In this document: one piece after another, positions 18,314 to 27,096 of the stretch
Layout: every line of letters begins with the position of its first letter
Numbering within the stretch: the stretch's first letter is position 1
Position numbers and translations under genes: made by a program
From: JAADHX01 sp964569385
Lineage (GTDB): Bacteria; Actinomycetota; Acidimicrobiia; Acidimicrobiales; Poriferisodalaceae
Length of the DNA: 64,000 bases
NCBI GenBank assembly: GCA_964569385.1
Contig: CAZMUM010000006.1
Span: 1-64,000 of the forward strand
Direction: 5' to 3'
The notes under the pieces: generated by a model
Databases searched by the model: none
The model's input: the letters and a program-made list of their open reading frames with translations, nothing else
Told to the model about the DNA's origin: nothing

Positions 18314-18832
18314 TTATGGGTCCGCCGGTCCTTGATCTGTGTCGTTCCCAATTGCGTGTTGAAGAATGCTGAGTAGCTCAATCAGGTGGGCCTGTTGGGA
18401 TTGATCGAGTGATTGAATGAGGGAGAGTTCGTTCGCGGCGTGATCGACCAAGGCGACCTCGACCTTGGCTAATCCCTTCGCGGTGAGCGTCACTAGGACT
18501 TGGCGGCCGTCGGTTGGGTCCTTGACCCGGTCGACGTATCCCCGCTCCTGGAGCCGGTCGATCCGGTTTGTCATCGCCCCCGAAGTGAGCATCATCGACT
18601 CGAGTAGTTGGCCGGGCGTGAGCTGTTGATCCGGGCCGTTGCGCAACAGCGTGGCCAGTACGTCGAACTCCCAGAACTCGAGCTCGTGTAGAGCAAACAG
18701 GGCGTTGAGGCGATTTTGGATGACCTTGTTGAGGCGAGTTAGGCGCCCGATTATCGCCATGCCGGACACGTCGATATCGGGCCGCTCACGGTTCCATTGG
18801 CTGAGGATTTCGTCGACGTGGTCGGGTTTCAT
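18314..18832 (-). CDS. MarR-family transcriptional regulator
   Basis: A 172-residue winged-helix repressor: dimerisation helices at both ends and a wing region LTSGAMTNRIDRLQERGYVDRVKDPTDGR typical of MarR. Start ATG 18832 is chosen because the conserved protein begins MKPDHVDEIL; upstream codons overlap the operator. It is divergent from an EamA transporter gene and a 43-bp palindrome lies between, the classic arrangement of a MarR repressor and its efflux target. Confidence 0.85.
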   Translation of the reverse strand: MKPDHVDEILSQWNRERPDIDVSGMAIIGRLTRLNKVIQNRLNALFALHELEFWEFDVLATLLRNGPDQQLTPGQLLESMMLTSGAMTNRIDRLQERGYVDRVKDPTDGRQVLVTLTAKGLAKVEVALVDHAANELSLIQSLDQSQQAHLIELLSILQHAIGNDTDQGPADP

Positions 18833-18852
18833 TGGCCGCCAGGCTACTACGT

Positions 18853-18895
18853 AGTCTCTCGATATGGAGAGATTATCTCTTGACATCGAGAGACT
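18853..18895. promoter_or_regulatory. Nested palindromic operator of the MarR/EamA pair
   Basis: Outer arms AGTCTCTCGAT (18853-18863) and ATCGAGAGACT (18885-18895) are perfect inverted repeats; inner arms AGAGAT (18868-18873) and ATCTCT (18875-18880) share the same centre at 18874. The element ends 19 bases before the EamA start codon and 20 bases from the MarR start, so one protein could control both genes. Confidence 0.7.
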
Positions 18896-18914
18896 TGTAG
18901 GTAGTTTTGTATTC

Positions 18915-19838
18915 ATGTCAAGAGAGATTCATCAGACCGCAAAGCCGACAACGGCCGCCCTGACGGCGTTGACGCCAGCGGTGTGGGGCACCACCTATAT
19001 TGTGGCCACCGAACTCCTTCCAGCGGGGCGGCCGATGCTGGCCGCGGCGTTGAGGGCGCTACCGGTTGGCCTGGCGTTCGTGCTATGGAAGCGCCAACCG
19101 CTAGTCGCGGCTGGAATCGCCGCGGTAGTTCTTGGTGAGGTGTTCACTCGCCGCACCGCGCTAGCCGGTGCGGCGGGTATCGCCGGGGTCGCCATGTTGG
19201 TGCTTGGGCCCGCCGCCACCATCGACCCCATCGGCATCCTCGCGGCCTTGGCTGGCACCGTCACAATGGGCACAGGTGTTGTGCTCACCAAACACTGGGG
19301 TCGACCAGTCGACCTCATTACCTTCACTGGCTGGCAACTGACGGCTGGCGGGCTCATGCTCGTCCCGGTTGTGTTGGCCACCGAGGGCCTTCCCCAACAG
19401 CTGACCGGAACGAACCTGGCCGGGTTCGCATGGCTCGCCGTTGTTGGGACCGGAGCCGCGTACGCTAACTGGTTCCGCGGGATCCAACGGCTGCCCGTCG
19501 CTGTGGTCAGCTTCCTCGGGCTCCTCAGTCCGTTGGTCGCCACGTTCGTCGGCTGGGCCGTGCTCGGGGAGACCCTCACCATCGTTCAGTTGGCAGGCGC
19601 CTCCCTTGTCGTCGCTGCCATCATTGTCTCCCAGCTCCGCCTACCCGGGTGGCGGGTTCACGCGGGGTCTGGGGCCGCAGCGTCGGAGGTTTCGGGGCGT
19701 GGGTCAATACGGACAGTACGAATGGCGCGGCGTTCGGTGGCCACGACTTCGATGGTGTACCGACCAACATCGACGCTATCGCCTGGCTCAGCGATCCGCC
19801 CGAGACGATCGACGACGAGACCAGCGATGGTCGAGTAG
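18915..19838 (+). CDS. EamA/DMT-family transporter with internal deletion
   Basis: The protein reads as an EamA (drug/metabolite) transporter from ATG 18915: first half start AVWGTTYIVATELLPAGRPML, second EamA repeat ending about VVAAIIVSQLRL near 19640. Between AFVLWKRQ and PLVAAGIAAVVLGE about 50-60 residues (two helices) usual in the family are missing, in frame. The junction CCAACC could be a former direct repeat. After 19640 the frame continues about 60 residues antisense to the CorC-like gene, with Arg/Ser-rich sequence that looks like read-through. Function is doubtful with eight or fewer helices. Confidence 0.6.
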   Translation: MSREIHQTAKPTTAALTALTPAVWGTTYIVATELLPAGRPMLAAALRALPVGLAFVLWKRQPLVAAGIAAVVLGEVFTRRTALAGAAGIAGVAMLVLGPAATIDPIGILAALAGTVTMGTGVVLTKHWGRPVDLITFTGWQLTAGGLMLVPVVLATEGLPQQLTGTNLAGFAWLAVVGTGAAYANWFRGIQRLPVAVVSFLGLLSPLVATFVGWAVLGETLTIVQLAGASLVVAAIIVSQLRLPGWRVHAGSGAAASEVSGRGSIRTVRMARRSVATTSMVYRPTSTLSPGSAIRPRRSTTRPAMVE

Positions 19839-20941
19839 CCGCCGACTGGGAGGTCGACACCGAGATCATGAAGGTCGTGGATGGGGAACGACCCTGGCAC
19901 GGTTAACGACCCGTTGTGGTCTTGTTCTACCCCTAGGAGCACCCGGTCTGATTCGTCGTATATCTCTCCGACGAGTTCCTCGATGATGTCTTCCACAGTC
20001 ACAATGCCCTCGGCGCCTCCGTGTTCATCGACAACAACTGCGAGCGCACTCCGCGCCGTCTGGAGTTGACGCAATGCATCCAACACGGTCAGCGACTCCG
20101 GAAGAGCGAGTACGGGAATGGTCACATCACCGACCACTCCTGTCGAGATGAGGAGTTGACGTAGGTGGACGACTCCAACGAAGCTGTCGAGGCCCTTTCG
20201 GTCGATCACCGGGGCTCGTGAATGGCCGCTTTCGAGGAGTTCTTGCACTGCGAGTTCGACCGGTGTCTCGGCGTCGATGGTGGTGACGCGGCCACGAGGG
20301 ATAAGGATCTGACTCAGTCGACGGTCTGCGATCTCGACCGCGCCTGCCATCATCTGGCGTTGTGCGCCACTCAGAGTCGGCTGCGCCTCAACCAGTTCGA
20401 GTATCTCATCGTCGCTGATTTGGTCGCGTTGGCGGTTCGGGTCTCCGCCCACCGCGGCGACCACAAGATTGGTCACGTAACTGACAGCGGCGATTATGGG
20501 ACGGCTAACGGCAATGAATGCCGACAAGGGAGTTGACACGGCCAAGGCCCAGCGTTCTGCTCGTTGCATGGCGAGGCGTTTCGGCACCATTTCGCCCAGA
20601 ATCAACGTCAACAGAGCGATGGCGAGGGTGACCGCGGTAAGCGAAACGATTGTCGCGTAGCGACCCAGTGGCAACAGGTCGGCCAGAGGTTGACTGATCG
20701 ACACCGCTGCCGAGGCCGCCGAGAGGAATCCGGCCACGGTAATGCCGAGTTGAATCGTGCCGAGGTAACGGTTGGGTTCGCTGGCGAGTTCGGCTACGCG
20801 TCGACCTCGCTGACCGCTCGATGCCAGAGCACGAATCTGGCCCTCGCGAAGCGAAACGAACGCCATCTCTGTTCCCGCCAGGAAGGCATTGACCCCGATC
20901 AACACCATGACGAGGGCTAGGTAGAGCCAGATGATGCTCAC
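19658..20941 (-). CDS. CNNM/CorC-type hemolysin family protein with CBS pair
   Basis: A 427-residue protein: N-terminal DUF21/CNNM transmembrane domain with four helices (residues 5-165, containing GEMVPKRLAMQRAE), two CBS domains (about 205-330, VVDEHGGAEGIVTVEDIIEELVGEI) and a CorC_HlyC domain at the C-terminus. This family is linked to Mg2+/Co2+ efflux or Na+-driven Mg2+ export. The 3' end overlaps the extended EamA frame by about 180 bases on the other strand. Confidence 0.9.
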   Translation of the reverse strand: MSIIWLYLALVMVLIGVNAFLAGTEMAFVSLREGQIRALASSGQRGRRVAELASEPNRYLGTIQLGITVAGFLSAASAAVSISQPLADLLPLGRYATIVSLTAVTLAIALLTLILGEMVPKRLAMQRAERWALAVSTPLSAFIAVSRPIIAAVSYVTNLVVAAVGGDPNRQRDQISDDEILELVEAQPTLSGAQRQMMAGAVEIADRRLSQILIPRGRVTTIDAETPVELAVQELLESGHSRAPVIDRKGLDSFVGVVHLRQLLISTGVVGDVTIPVLALPESLTVLDALRQLQTARSALAVVVDEHGGAEGIVTVEDIIEELVGEIYDESDRVLLGVEQDHNGSLTVPGSFPIHDLHDLGVDLPVGGYSTIAGLVVDRLGRIAEPGDSVDVGRYTIEVVATERRAIRTVRIDPRPETSDAAAPDPA

Positions 20942-21270
20942 AGGCCGGCTTGGTAGTAGATCGGCTGGGTTGTTTGGGGCAACGGTGCCGTCTGAAGCAG
21001 TTCGGGACCCGGTTCGCTGTTCACCATCGCGAGTTTATCCCATGGGGTGTCTAATTCGCCTCCGATTGATCGTGCTGCCGGGTGCACCGCGTGTAACGTA
21101 GGGCTCGAACGAACGTCGCACGGAGTTGACCTGAGCAATGAAGTCCCGACCCTGAGCGACTCAAGTCCTGTGATCGATGACGACAACTCCGTGGCGGTGT
21201 CGAACTCTGTGGTACTCGACAACGTCGTAGCAACCGTGGCTGAGATCACGACGGTCAAACTGCTCCACCG
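20942..21270. other. 329-base gap between CorC-like and mrpA, probable divergent promoter
   Basis: Two antiparallel frames fill this gap: one on the minus strand (20938-21258) whose stop overlaps the CorC start codon, and one on the plus strand (21047-21274) whose stop overlaps the mrpA start codon. Both are Ser/Thr/Val-rich without motifs. Either could be a small coupled gene, but only one strand can be; I cannot decide. The rest likely carries promoters for both operons. Confidence 0.35.
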
Positions 21271-23625
21271 ATGACGTCGCTATCGGTTGTCCTGTTTAGC
21301 TACGTCGCTGTCGCGGCCATCGCGGTGGCCGCCGGCCAAAAGCTGGGCCGACGCGTCTTCGCACTGGTGGCTGTGGCGCCGGCCGCGACATTGGTCTGGG
21401 CTGCGAGCTACACGTCGCAGGTTCTCGACGGTGACCTTCCGGTTGGGTCTCTCGATTGGGTCCCGGCGTTAGGGTTATCGATCAGCCTTCGGGTTGATGC
21501 CTTCGCCATGTTGATGGTGTGGCTGATCGGTGCCATCGGGCTGCTGGTCTGCGTCTATGCCGCCGGGTACTTCGATGCATCGAATCCACGCCTCGGAGCA
21601 TTTGCCGGGGCGCTCACAGCATTCGCCGGGTCGATGGTCGGTCTGGTAGTCGCCGATGACATCTTCGTACTGTTTCTGTTCTGGGAGCTTACGTCGGTCA
21701 CGTCGTTCCTGTTGATTGGTTTCAACCACCACGATCCGGTGGCCAGGGCCTCTGCGCTTCAAGCCTTCTTGATCACGGTGGCCGGGGGACTAGCAATGCT
21801 GGGTGGCTTCGTGATCCTTAGCGTCGAAGCAGGCACATCGTCGCTGTCTGAGCTCCTCAGTGATCCCCCGACCGGAGGGGCCGTTGCCGTCGCCCTGGTG
21901 TTGGTCATTATTGGAGCGGCAACCAAGTCGGCCCAGTTCCCGTTCCATTTCTGGCTTCCCGCGGCGATGGCGGCTCCTACGCCGGTTAGCGCGTTTCTAC
22001 ACTCGGCTACCATGGTGAAAGCCGGTGTGTACCTCGTCGCCCGGTTCGCTTCTGGCTTCGCAACGGTGCCGGTGTGGCGGCCAATCGTCGTGTCAATCGG
22101 GATCGCATCGATGCTCGTTGGCGCGGTCACCGCCATGCGGCGAACCGATCTCAAGCAGATTCTCGCCTACGGAACCATCAGCCAACTCGGGCTGCTCTTT
22201 CTTCTATTCGGATTCGGCGACCCAGCACTAACGACGGCTGGCGTGGCCGTGCTTGTGGCCCACGCCTTGTACAAGGCCGCTATGTTCATGATGGTCGGCA
22301 TCGTCGACCGCAATGCCGGAACCCGCGATATCACGGCCCTTAGCGGCCTCGGGCGAGCCCTGCCAGCGCTCGCGATCGCGGCAGCGATCGCAGCAGCGTC
22401 TATGGCGGGGATACCGCCGCTGCTCGGATTTGGGGCCAAAGAACTGGCCATCGCTGCGATACTCGATCTCAGCGGCCCGTGGATGCTGCCGGTCCTCGGC
22501 TCTGTTGTCGCGGCGTCGGTGCTTACGGTCGCCTATTCTGGCCGCGTTATCTGGGGCGCGTTCGCGGTCAAGGCTGGCGTCGACGACACCGAACCGCGGG
22601 CGTTAGGACTCGTCTTTCTGGGTCCGCTGCTCGGGCTAGCGGCGGCCAGCATCGTCGTTGGAGTCTTGCCGCGACTGGTGACGCCGCTGCTGGAAGCGGC
22701 GTCAGCAGGCCTGATCGAGGGCGGCGGCAAGAAACATCTCGTTTTGTGGCCCGGGTTGAACCTTGCCCTGCTGGTCTCGGTGTTGATAATTGCTGCGGGC
22801 CTGGCTCTTGTCTACATGCATGCCCGCGTTGACACGGTCGTGAGTCGGCTGCCGCGAATGGTGAGCGGCGAGGGCCTGTTCGGCACAGCGGTAAGCGGTT
22901 TGCTGCGGTTTGCCGAACGGATCACCGCCGTGGTTCAGTCAGGCTCATTGCCAACATACATCGCCGTCATCTTGTTTACCGCGGCAGTGGTGCCTGGAAC
23001 GGTTCTCGTGCGCGGCGCCCAGTGGCCCGACGGAATTGCGTGGTCAAACGGGCTCGTTCAGACCGCCGCGGCAATCGCGATTGTCGCAGCGGCAACAACC
23101 GCGATCCTTGCATCTGAACGTATAGCCGCCGTCGCCGCACTCGGCGCGGTCGGATTGGGCGTCGGCGTTCTCTTTATTATCGAGGGAGGCCCCGACCTCG
23201 CCCTGACCCAACTCCTCGTCGAGACTGTTGTCCTCGTCGCCTTCGCGATGACATTTCGCCATCTCCCCAGAAAGTTCGGACGCCGATTCGTTCAACGTCG
23301 GTATCGCCGGGCCCGCACCGCCATCCGGGTCATTGTCGCGGGCGCGGTCGGAGGCAGCATCACGCTGTTTGCGCTCACCACCGTCGCGGTGTCATCGGGC
23401 CGATCGTCACGGGCGGCGTACCTCGAACTTGGCCCGACCGAAGCCGGCGGTAACAACGTCGTCAACACGATCCTCGTCGACTTCCGCGCCCTCGATACGA
23501 TGGGCGAAATCACGGTGCTGATGGTCGCCGCGCTTGGTGTGCTGTCATTGGTGGCGTCAGCAAAAGGTGGCAGCAGCAATGCAGAGCCACTCGATCATTC
23601 AGCAGAGGGCGGTAGCGCGAGATGA
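21271..23625 (+). CDS. mrpA: Mrp Na+/H+ antiporter subunit A
   Basis: A 784-residue membrane protein, the largest Mrp subunit, homologous to complex I NuoL. Key features: a Glu in FLFWELTSVTSFLLIGFNHH, the proton-antiporter domain with HSATMVKAGVYL, a Lys in AHALYKAAMFM, and the C-terminal MrpA-specific region (DUF4040-like, GPDLALTQLLVETV, and a MrpB-like tail). Typical for seven-gene Mrp systems. It exchanges cytoplasmic Na+ for H+ as part of a complex in the membrane. First gene of an operon in which every gene overlaps the next by four bases. Confidence 0.95.
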   Translation: MTSLSVVLFSYVAVAAIAVAAGQKLGRRVFALVAVAPAATLVWAASYTSQVLDGDLPVGSLDWVPALGLSISLRVDAFAMLMVWLIGAIGLLVCVYAAGYFDASNPRLGAFAGALTAFAGSMVGLVVADDIFVLFLFWELTSVTSFLLIGFNHHDPVARASALQAFLITVAGGLAMLGGFVILSVEAGTSSLSELLSDPPTGGAVAVALVLVIIGAATKSAQFPFHFWLPAAMAAPTPVSAFLHSATMVKAGVYLVARFASGFATVPVWRPIVVSIGIASMLVGAVTAMRRTDLKQILAYGTISQLGLLFLLFGFGDPALTTAGVAVLVAHALYKAAMFMMVGIVDRNAGTRDITALSGLGRALPALAIAAAIAAASMAGIPPLLGFGAKELAIAAILDLSGPWMLPVLGSVVAASVLTVAYSGRVIWGAFAVKAGVDDTEPRALGLVFLGPLLGLAAASIVVGVLPRLVTPLLEAASAGLIEGGGKKHLVLWPGLNLALLVSVLIIAAGLALVYMHARVDTVVSRLPRMVSGEGLFGTAVSGLLRFAERITAVVQSGSLPTYIAVILFTAAVVPGTVLVRGAQWPDGIAWSNGLVQTAAAIAIVAAATTAILASERIAAVAALGAVGLGVGVLFIIEGGPDLALTQLLVETVVLVAFAMTFRHLPRKFGRRFVQRRYRRARTAIRVIVAGAVGGSITLFALTTVAVSSGRSSRAAYLELGPTEAGGNNVVNTILVDFRALDTMGEITVLMVAALGVLSLVASAKGGSSNAEPLDHSAEGGSAR

Positions 23626-24092
23626 GCCACTCCCGCCGGACCGTGCTGCTCGAGACCGGGGCCGACCTGATTGTCCCGACCGTCATGGTCTTTTCGCTGT
23701 ACTTGCTGTTCGCGGGTCACAACCAACCAGGAGGGGGATTCATCGCCGGGCTGGTAGCGGGTGCGGGGCTTGCCGTGCGTACTCTCGCTGCAGACCCAGA
23801 CGGTGAACCACAGCCGGTCTGGGCGTCTGAGCCGTTGATGGGACTTGGCTTGCTCCTGGCGACCGGTACCGGAATGGCGTCGTGGTTCGCTGGTGGTCAG
23901 TTGCTCGAGAGCGGAAGTGTCGTGTGGAATCTGCCGATCCTTGGCAAGGTCAAAATCTTCTCGGTGCTTGCCTTCGACATGGGTGTGTTCCTGGTGGTCA
24001 TCGGTCTGGTGGTTGCTGTTCTCAACGGCTTGGGCACATCTGTTGAGAACGAGGACTTTGGAGACGATGTAGCAGGGACGCAGCCACGATGA
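23622..24092 (+). CDS. mrpB: Mrp antiporter subunit B
   Basis: A 156-residue protein with four helices and the MnhB signature NQPGGGFIAGLVAGAG near residues 36-52, plus ILGKVKIFSVLAFDMGVFLVV. ATGA overlap with mrpA. Acts as a structural part of the antiporter complex. Confidence 0.95.
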   Translation: MSHSRRTVLLETGADLIVPTVMVFSLYLLFAGHNQPGGGFIAGLVAGAGLAVRTLAADPDGEPQPVWASEPLMGLGLLLATGTGMASWFAGGQLLESGSVVWNLPILGKVKIFSVLAFDMGVFLVVIGLVVAVLNGLGTSVENEDFGDDVAGTQPR

Positions 24093-24502
24093 GTCTCATC
24101 TTGGCCATTACCATCGGCGCCCTCTACGCCATAGGAAGTTATGCGCTTTTCGATCGCTCTCTGAGCCGCATCATCATTGGACTTGCTCTGCTGGGGCACG
24201 GTTCGGTGCTCATGTTGTTGTTCGCAGGCGGAACACCGAACCAGCCACCGTTCGCCGATCCATCCATCAGCCCGGCCGACTTTGCTGATCCGCTGCCACA
24301 GGCGCTGGCTCTCACCGCCATTGTCATCACTTTCGGCGTGCTGGTGTTTCTGCTAGCGGTTTCGTACCGCAGTTGGACGCTGACTCACGACGACGAGGTC
24401 GAGGACGACCTCGAGGACGCGCGCCTCGCTTCGGACGATCGGGTCTCGCACCGCGTGGAACACGAGCTGAGCGCCCTTGACGAGGATCTCGAAGAACGAT
24501 GA
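24089..24502 (+). CDS. mrpC: Mrp antiporter subunit C
   Basis: A 137-residue NuoK-like subunit with three helices; the motif LPQALALTAIVITFGVLVFLLAV is the hallmark of MnhC. The C-terminal 40 residues are strongly acidic (DDEVEDDLEDA). Overlaps mrpB and mrpD by four bases each. Confidence 0.95.
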   Translation: MSLILAITIGALYAIGSYALFDRSLSRIIIGLALLGHGSVLMLLFAGGTPNQPPFADPSISPADFADPLPQALALTAIVITFGVLVFLLAVSYRSWTLTHDDEVEDDLEDARLASDDRVSHRVEHELSALDEDLEER

Positions 24503-25980
24503 GAGTGCTTATCGCGTTGCCGATCCTCATACCGATGACCGCCTCGGCCCTCACCCTGTTGACGATGCGGACCCGCCGCCTTCAGCGGGCCGTCAGCATC
24601 GGTGCGTCCGGCGCAACCCTCGCCGCTTCGGTGGCACTCCTAATACGGATCGAGGCCGAAGGTGTCTCGGCGATCGGGGTCGGTGGTTGGGCCCCAGACG
24701 TCGGCATCGCGCTGGTGGCCGATCTATTCGCCTGCCTGCTGCTGGTGGTGTCCCATATCGCCATATTCGCCGTACTCATCTACTCGGTCGGACACCCGAG
24801 AACGAGCGATGCCGGAACCGTATTTCACCCGTTGTACCTGGCTATGACCGCGGGCGTTTCCCTAGCTTTCCTGACCGGAGACCTGTTCAACCTGTTCGTC
24901 GCTTTTGAGATCCTTCTCACCGCGAGCTACGCCTTGCTTACGTTGGGCGGGCGCCGCGAGCAGATTCGTCCGGCCATGACTTACATCGTCATCAGCCTGG
25001 TCGCGTCGCTGTTGTTCATCACTGCGATCGGTCTCATCTACGCGGCCACAGGCACGGTGAATCTTGCCAAACTCGCCGTCGAACTCGAACAACTCCCCAG
25101 CGACGTCCGCACCGCACTAGGCCTTTTGCTACTGGTGGTCTTCGGCACCAAGGCTGCGGTATTCCCGCTTTTCTTCTGGCTACCAGACTCATATCCCACC
25201 GCGCCGTCACCGGTGTCAGCGGTGTTCGCCGGCCTGCTGACCAAGGTCGGTGTGTATGCGATCATCCGCTCGCAAACGCTTCTGTTCCCTCGCGACGAGC
25301 CCTGGTGGCTTCTGACCGTAGTAGCGGGCACGACCATGCTCATCGGCGTTCTCGGCGCGGTTGCACAACAAGACATGAAGCGGATTCTGAGCTTCCATAT
25401 CGTGAGCCAGATCGGCTACATGATCATGGGAGTCGCCCTGTTCAGCATAGCGGGGGTGGCAGCCGCGATCTTCTACCTAATGCACCACATACCCGTGAAG
25501 ACGTCGCTGTTTCTTCTCGAAGGCATAGTCGAACAAACCGCTGGCTCCAGCCGCCTCGACCGCGTCTCGGGTATCGCCCGATCCCGGCCCGGCGTCGCTA
25601 CCTTGTTCATGATCGTCGCGATGAGTCTCGCTGGTATCCCGCCGCTGTCGGGTTTCATCGGCAAGTTCGCCCTCATCCAAGCCTCAATCAACGATGACCA
25701 GTGGATCATTGTCGCTGTCGCGCTCGTCGTCGGTCTTCTGACTCTATTCTCGATGACGAAGATCTGGAACGCAGTATTCTGGGGTCAACCCTCGACGGGC
25801 CTCATCCCACTAGGCTCAAACACTGACCGCCAACGCTCCATGCGCGCCGCCACCGTCGGCCTCGTTATGGTGACCCTTGCCATCGCCGCCGCCGCCGGTC
25901 CGCTCTATGAGCTCAGCGAGCGAGCCGCCACCGACCTGCTCGACCGCGGCCCATATCTCGATGCGATATCCGCGTTATGA
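24499..25980 (+). CDS. mrpD: Mrp antiporter subunit D
   Basis: A 493-residue NuoN/NuoM-like proton-pumping subunit. Conserved Glu in NLFVAFEILLTASYALL and Lys in FGTKAAVFPLFFWLPDSYPTAPSPVSAVFAGLLTKVGVYAI regions are visible (quoted in part), with MHHIPVKTSLFLLEG later. Together with MrpA it forms the ion path. Part of the overlapping mrpA-G operon. Confidence 0.95.
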   Translation: MRVLIALPILIPMTASALTLLTMRTRRLQRAVSIGASGATLAASVALLIRIEAEGVSAIGVGGWAPDVGIALVADLFACLLLVVSHIAIFAVLIYSVGHPRTSDAGTVFHPLYLAMTAGVSLAFLTGDLFNLFVAFEILLTASYALLTLGGRREQIRPAMTYIVISLVASLLFITAIGLIYAATGTVNLAKLAVELEQLPSDVRTALGLLLLVVFGTKAAVFPLFFWLPDSYPTAPSPVSAVFAGLLTKVGVYAIIRSQTLLFPRDEPWWLLTVVAGTTMLIGVLGAVAQQDMKRILSFHIVSQIGYMIMGVALFSIAGVAAAIFYLMHHIPVKTSLFLLEGIVEQTAGSSRLDRVSGIARSRPGVATLFMIVAMSLAGIPPLSGFIGKFALIQASINDDQWIIVAVALVVGLLTLFSMTKIWNAVFWGQPSTGLIPLGSNTDRQRSMRAATVGLVMVTLAIAAAAGPLYELSERAATDLLDRGPYLDAISAL

Positions 25981-26498
25981 GGCACCGTCTGATCCTCGCC
26001 GTCTGGCTTACCTTTGTCTGGCTCGAACTGTGGGGCGATCTGTCCTGGGCAAACCTGCTCAGCGGCATGCTGGTCGCGGCGCTGGTCGTCGTTTTATTGG
26101 ATACCAAGGAGCCCCTTGGACTGCGGGCCCGGCCCGCAGCACTCGTGCGCTTCATAGCTTTCTTCGCCCAACATCTGGTCATAGCCAGTTATCAGGTGGC
26201 TCGGGAAGTGCTCAGGCCCAGACCTCAGTTACGCCCGGCGGTTATAGCTGCTCCGATCGTCGCAACGAGCAGAGGCCTGACTGCGGTAATAGCGGCCTCA
26301 ATCTCGCTCACCCCTGGCACCCTCGTGATCGACATTGACCGATCCGACTCAGACACCACGCTGTACATCCACGTCTTCGACCTAGGCGAACGCGCTGAGT
26401 TACTCGCGAACGTGGCCCGCCTCGAACTACTGGCCGTCGCCGCGTTGGCTCCGGTGAGAATTGACGACCGATCTACCAAACCGGAAGGACAACCATGA
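25977..26498 (+). CDS. mrpE: Mrp antiporter subunit E
   Basis: A 173-residue subunit: two N-terminal helices (WLTFVWLELWGDLSWANLLSG) followed by a cytoplasmic domain with LTPGTLVIDI and LYIHVFDL, the standard MnhE motifs. Four-base overlaps on both sides. Confidence 0.95.
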   Translation: MRHRLILAVWLTFVWLELWGDLSWANLLSGMLVAALVVVLLDTKEPLGLRARPAALVRFIAFFAQHLVIASYQVAREVLRPRPQLRPAVIAAPIVATSRGLTAVIAASISLTPGTLVIDIDRSDSDTTLYIHVFDLGERAELLANVARLELLAVAALAPVRIDDRSTKPEGQP

Positions 26499-26758
26499 CC
26501 ATCGCAACTACCATCGCATTAGCGTTGATCGCTACCGCTGCGGTCCTCAACGTCGCACGTATCATTCGTCGCGACTCTGGGCTGGCTGACCGCGCCTTGG
26601 GGCTCGACATGTTGTTGGTCTCGGTCGTGTCCGGCAGCGCTGTCCTGGCCGCCCGCACCGGCAACAGCATCTACCTTGACCTCATCGTGGCCACCAGTCT
26701 TCTCGGGTTTCTGTCAACGGTGACGATGGCCCGCTTCATCGAGACCGGATCCCGTTGA
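26495..26758 (+). CDS. mrpF: Mrp antiporter subunit F
   Basis: An 87-residue, three-helix MrpF with DRALGLDMLLVSVVSG, in which the Asp residues are conserved in the family, and FLSTVTMARFIE at the C-terminus. Overlaps mrpE and mrpG by four bases. Confidence 0.95.
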   Translation: MTIATTIALALIATAAVLNVARIIRRDSGLADRALGLDMLLVSVVSGSAVLAARTGNSIYLDLIVATSLLGFLSTVTMARFIETGSR

Positions 26759-27087
26759 TGAGCGTCTCGGTCGTGGTCGCTTCGGCCCTATTGGTGGGCG
26801 GTGCTGCACTCACCCTGCTTGGTGCGGTTGGAACTCACCGATTCGACGACGTGTTCGCCAGGATGCACTCTGCCACCAAGCCAGTGACCCTCGGGCTTTT
26901 GTTACTGCTCCTGGGGGCGAGCGTGGCCTTGGGTGAGCGCGGCGCGATCATGAAGCTCTCCCTCGCCGCCGCCCTGCAACTGCTCACGGCGCCGTTCGGA
27001 ATGCAACTCCTTGGCCGAGCGGCGTACCGTACAGGGACCGAGTTGTCGCCCACGACTGTCGTCGACGACCTGGCCGAGAAACCCTAG
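26755..27087 (+). CDS. mrpG: Mrp antiporter subunit G
   Basis: A 110-residue, three-helix MrpG with the diagnostic GAVGTHRFDDVFARMHSATKP block near residues 23-43 (given in part) and a C-terminal LTAPFGMQLLGRAAYRTG. Last gene of the Mrp operon; ten bases separate it from the convergent exchanger gene. Confidence 0.95.
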   Translation: MMSVSVVVASALLVGGAALTLLGAVGTHRFDDVFARMHSATKPVTLGLLLLLLGASVALGERGAIMKLSLAAALQLLTAPFGMQLLGRAAYRTGTELSPTTVVDDLAEKP

Positions 27088-27096
27088 TTTCACGAG

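Noticed and set aside
20938..21274. Two antiparallel small frames coupled to CorC-like and mrpA
   Set aside because: They overlap each other on opposite strands, have low-complexity composition and no motifs; kept only as an intergenic note.
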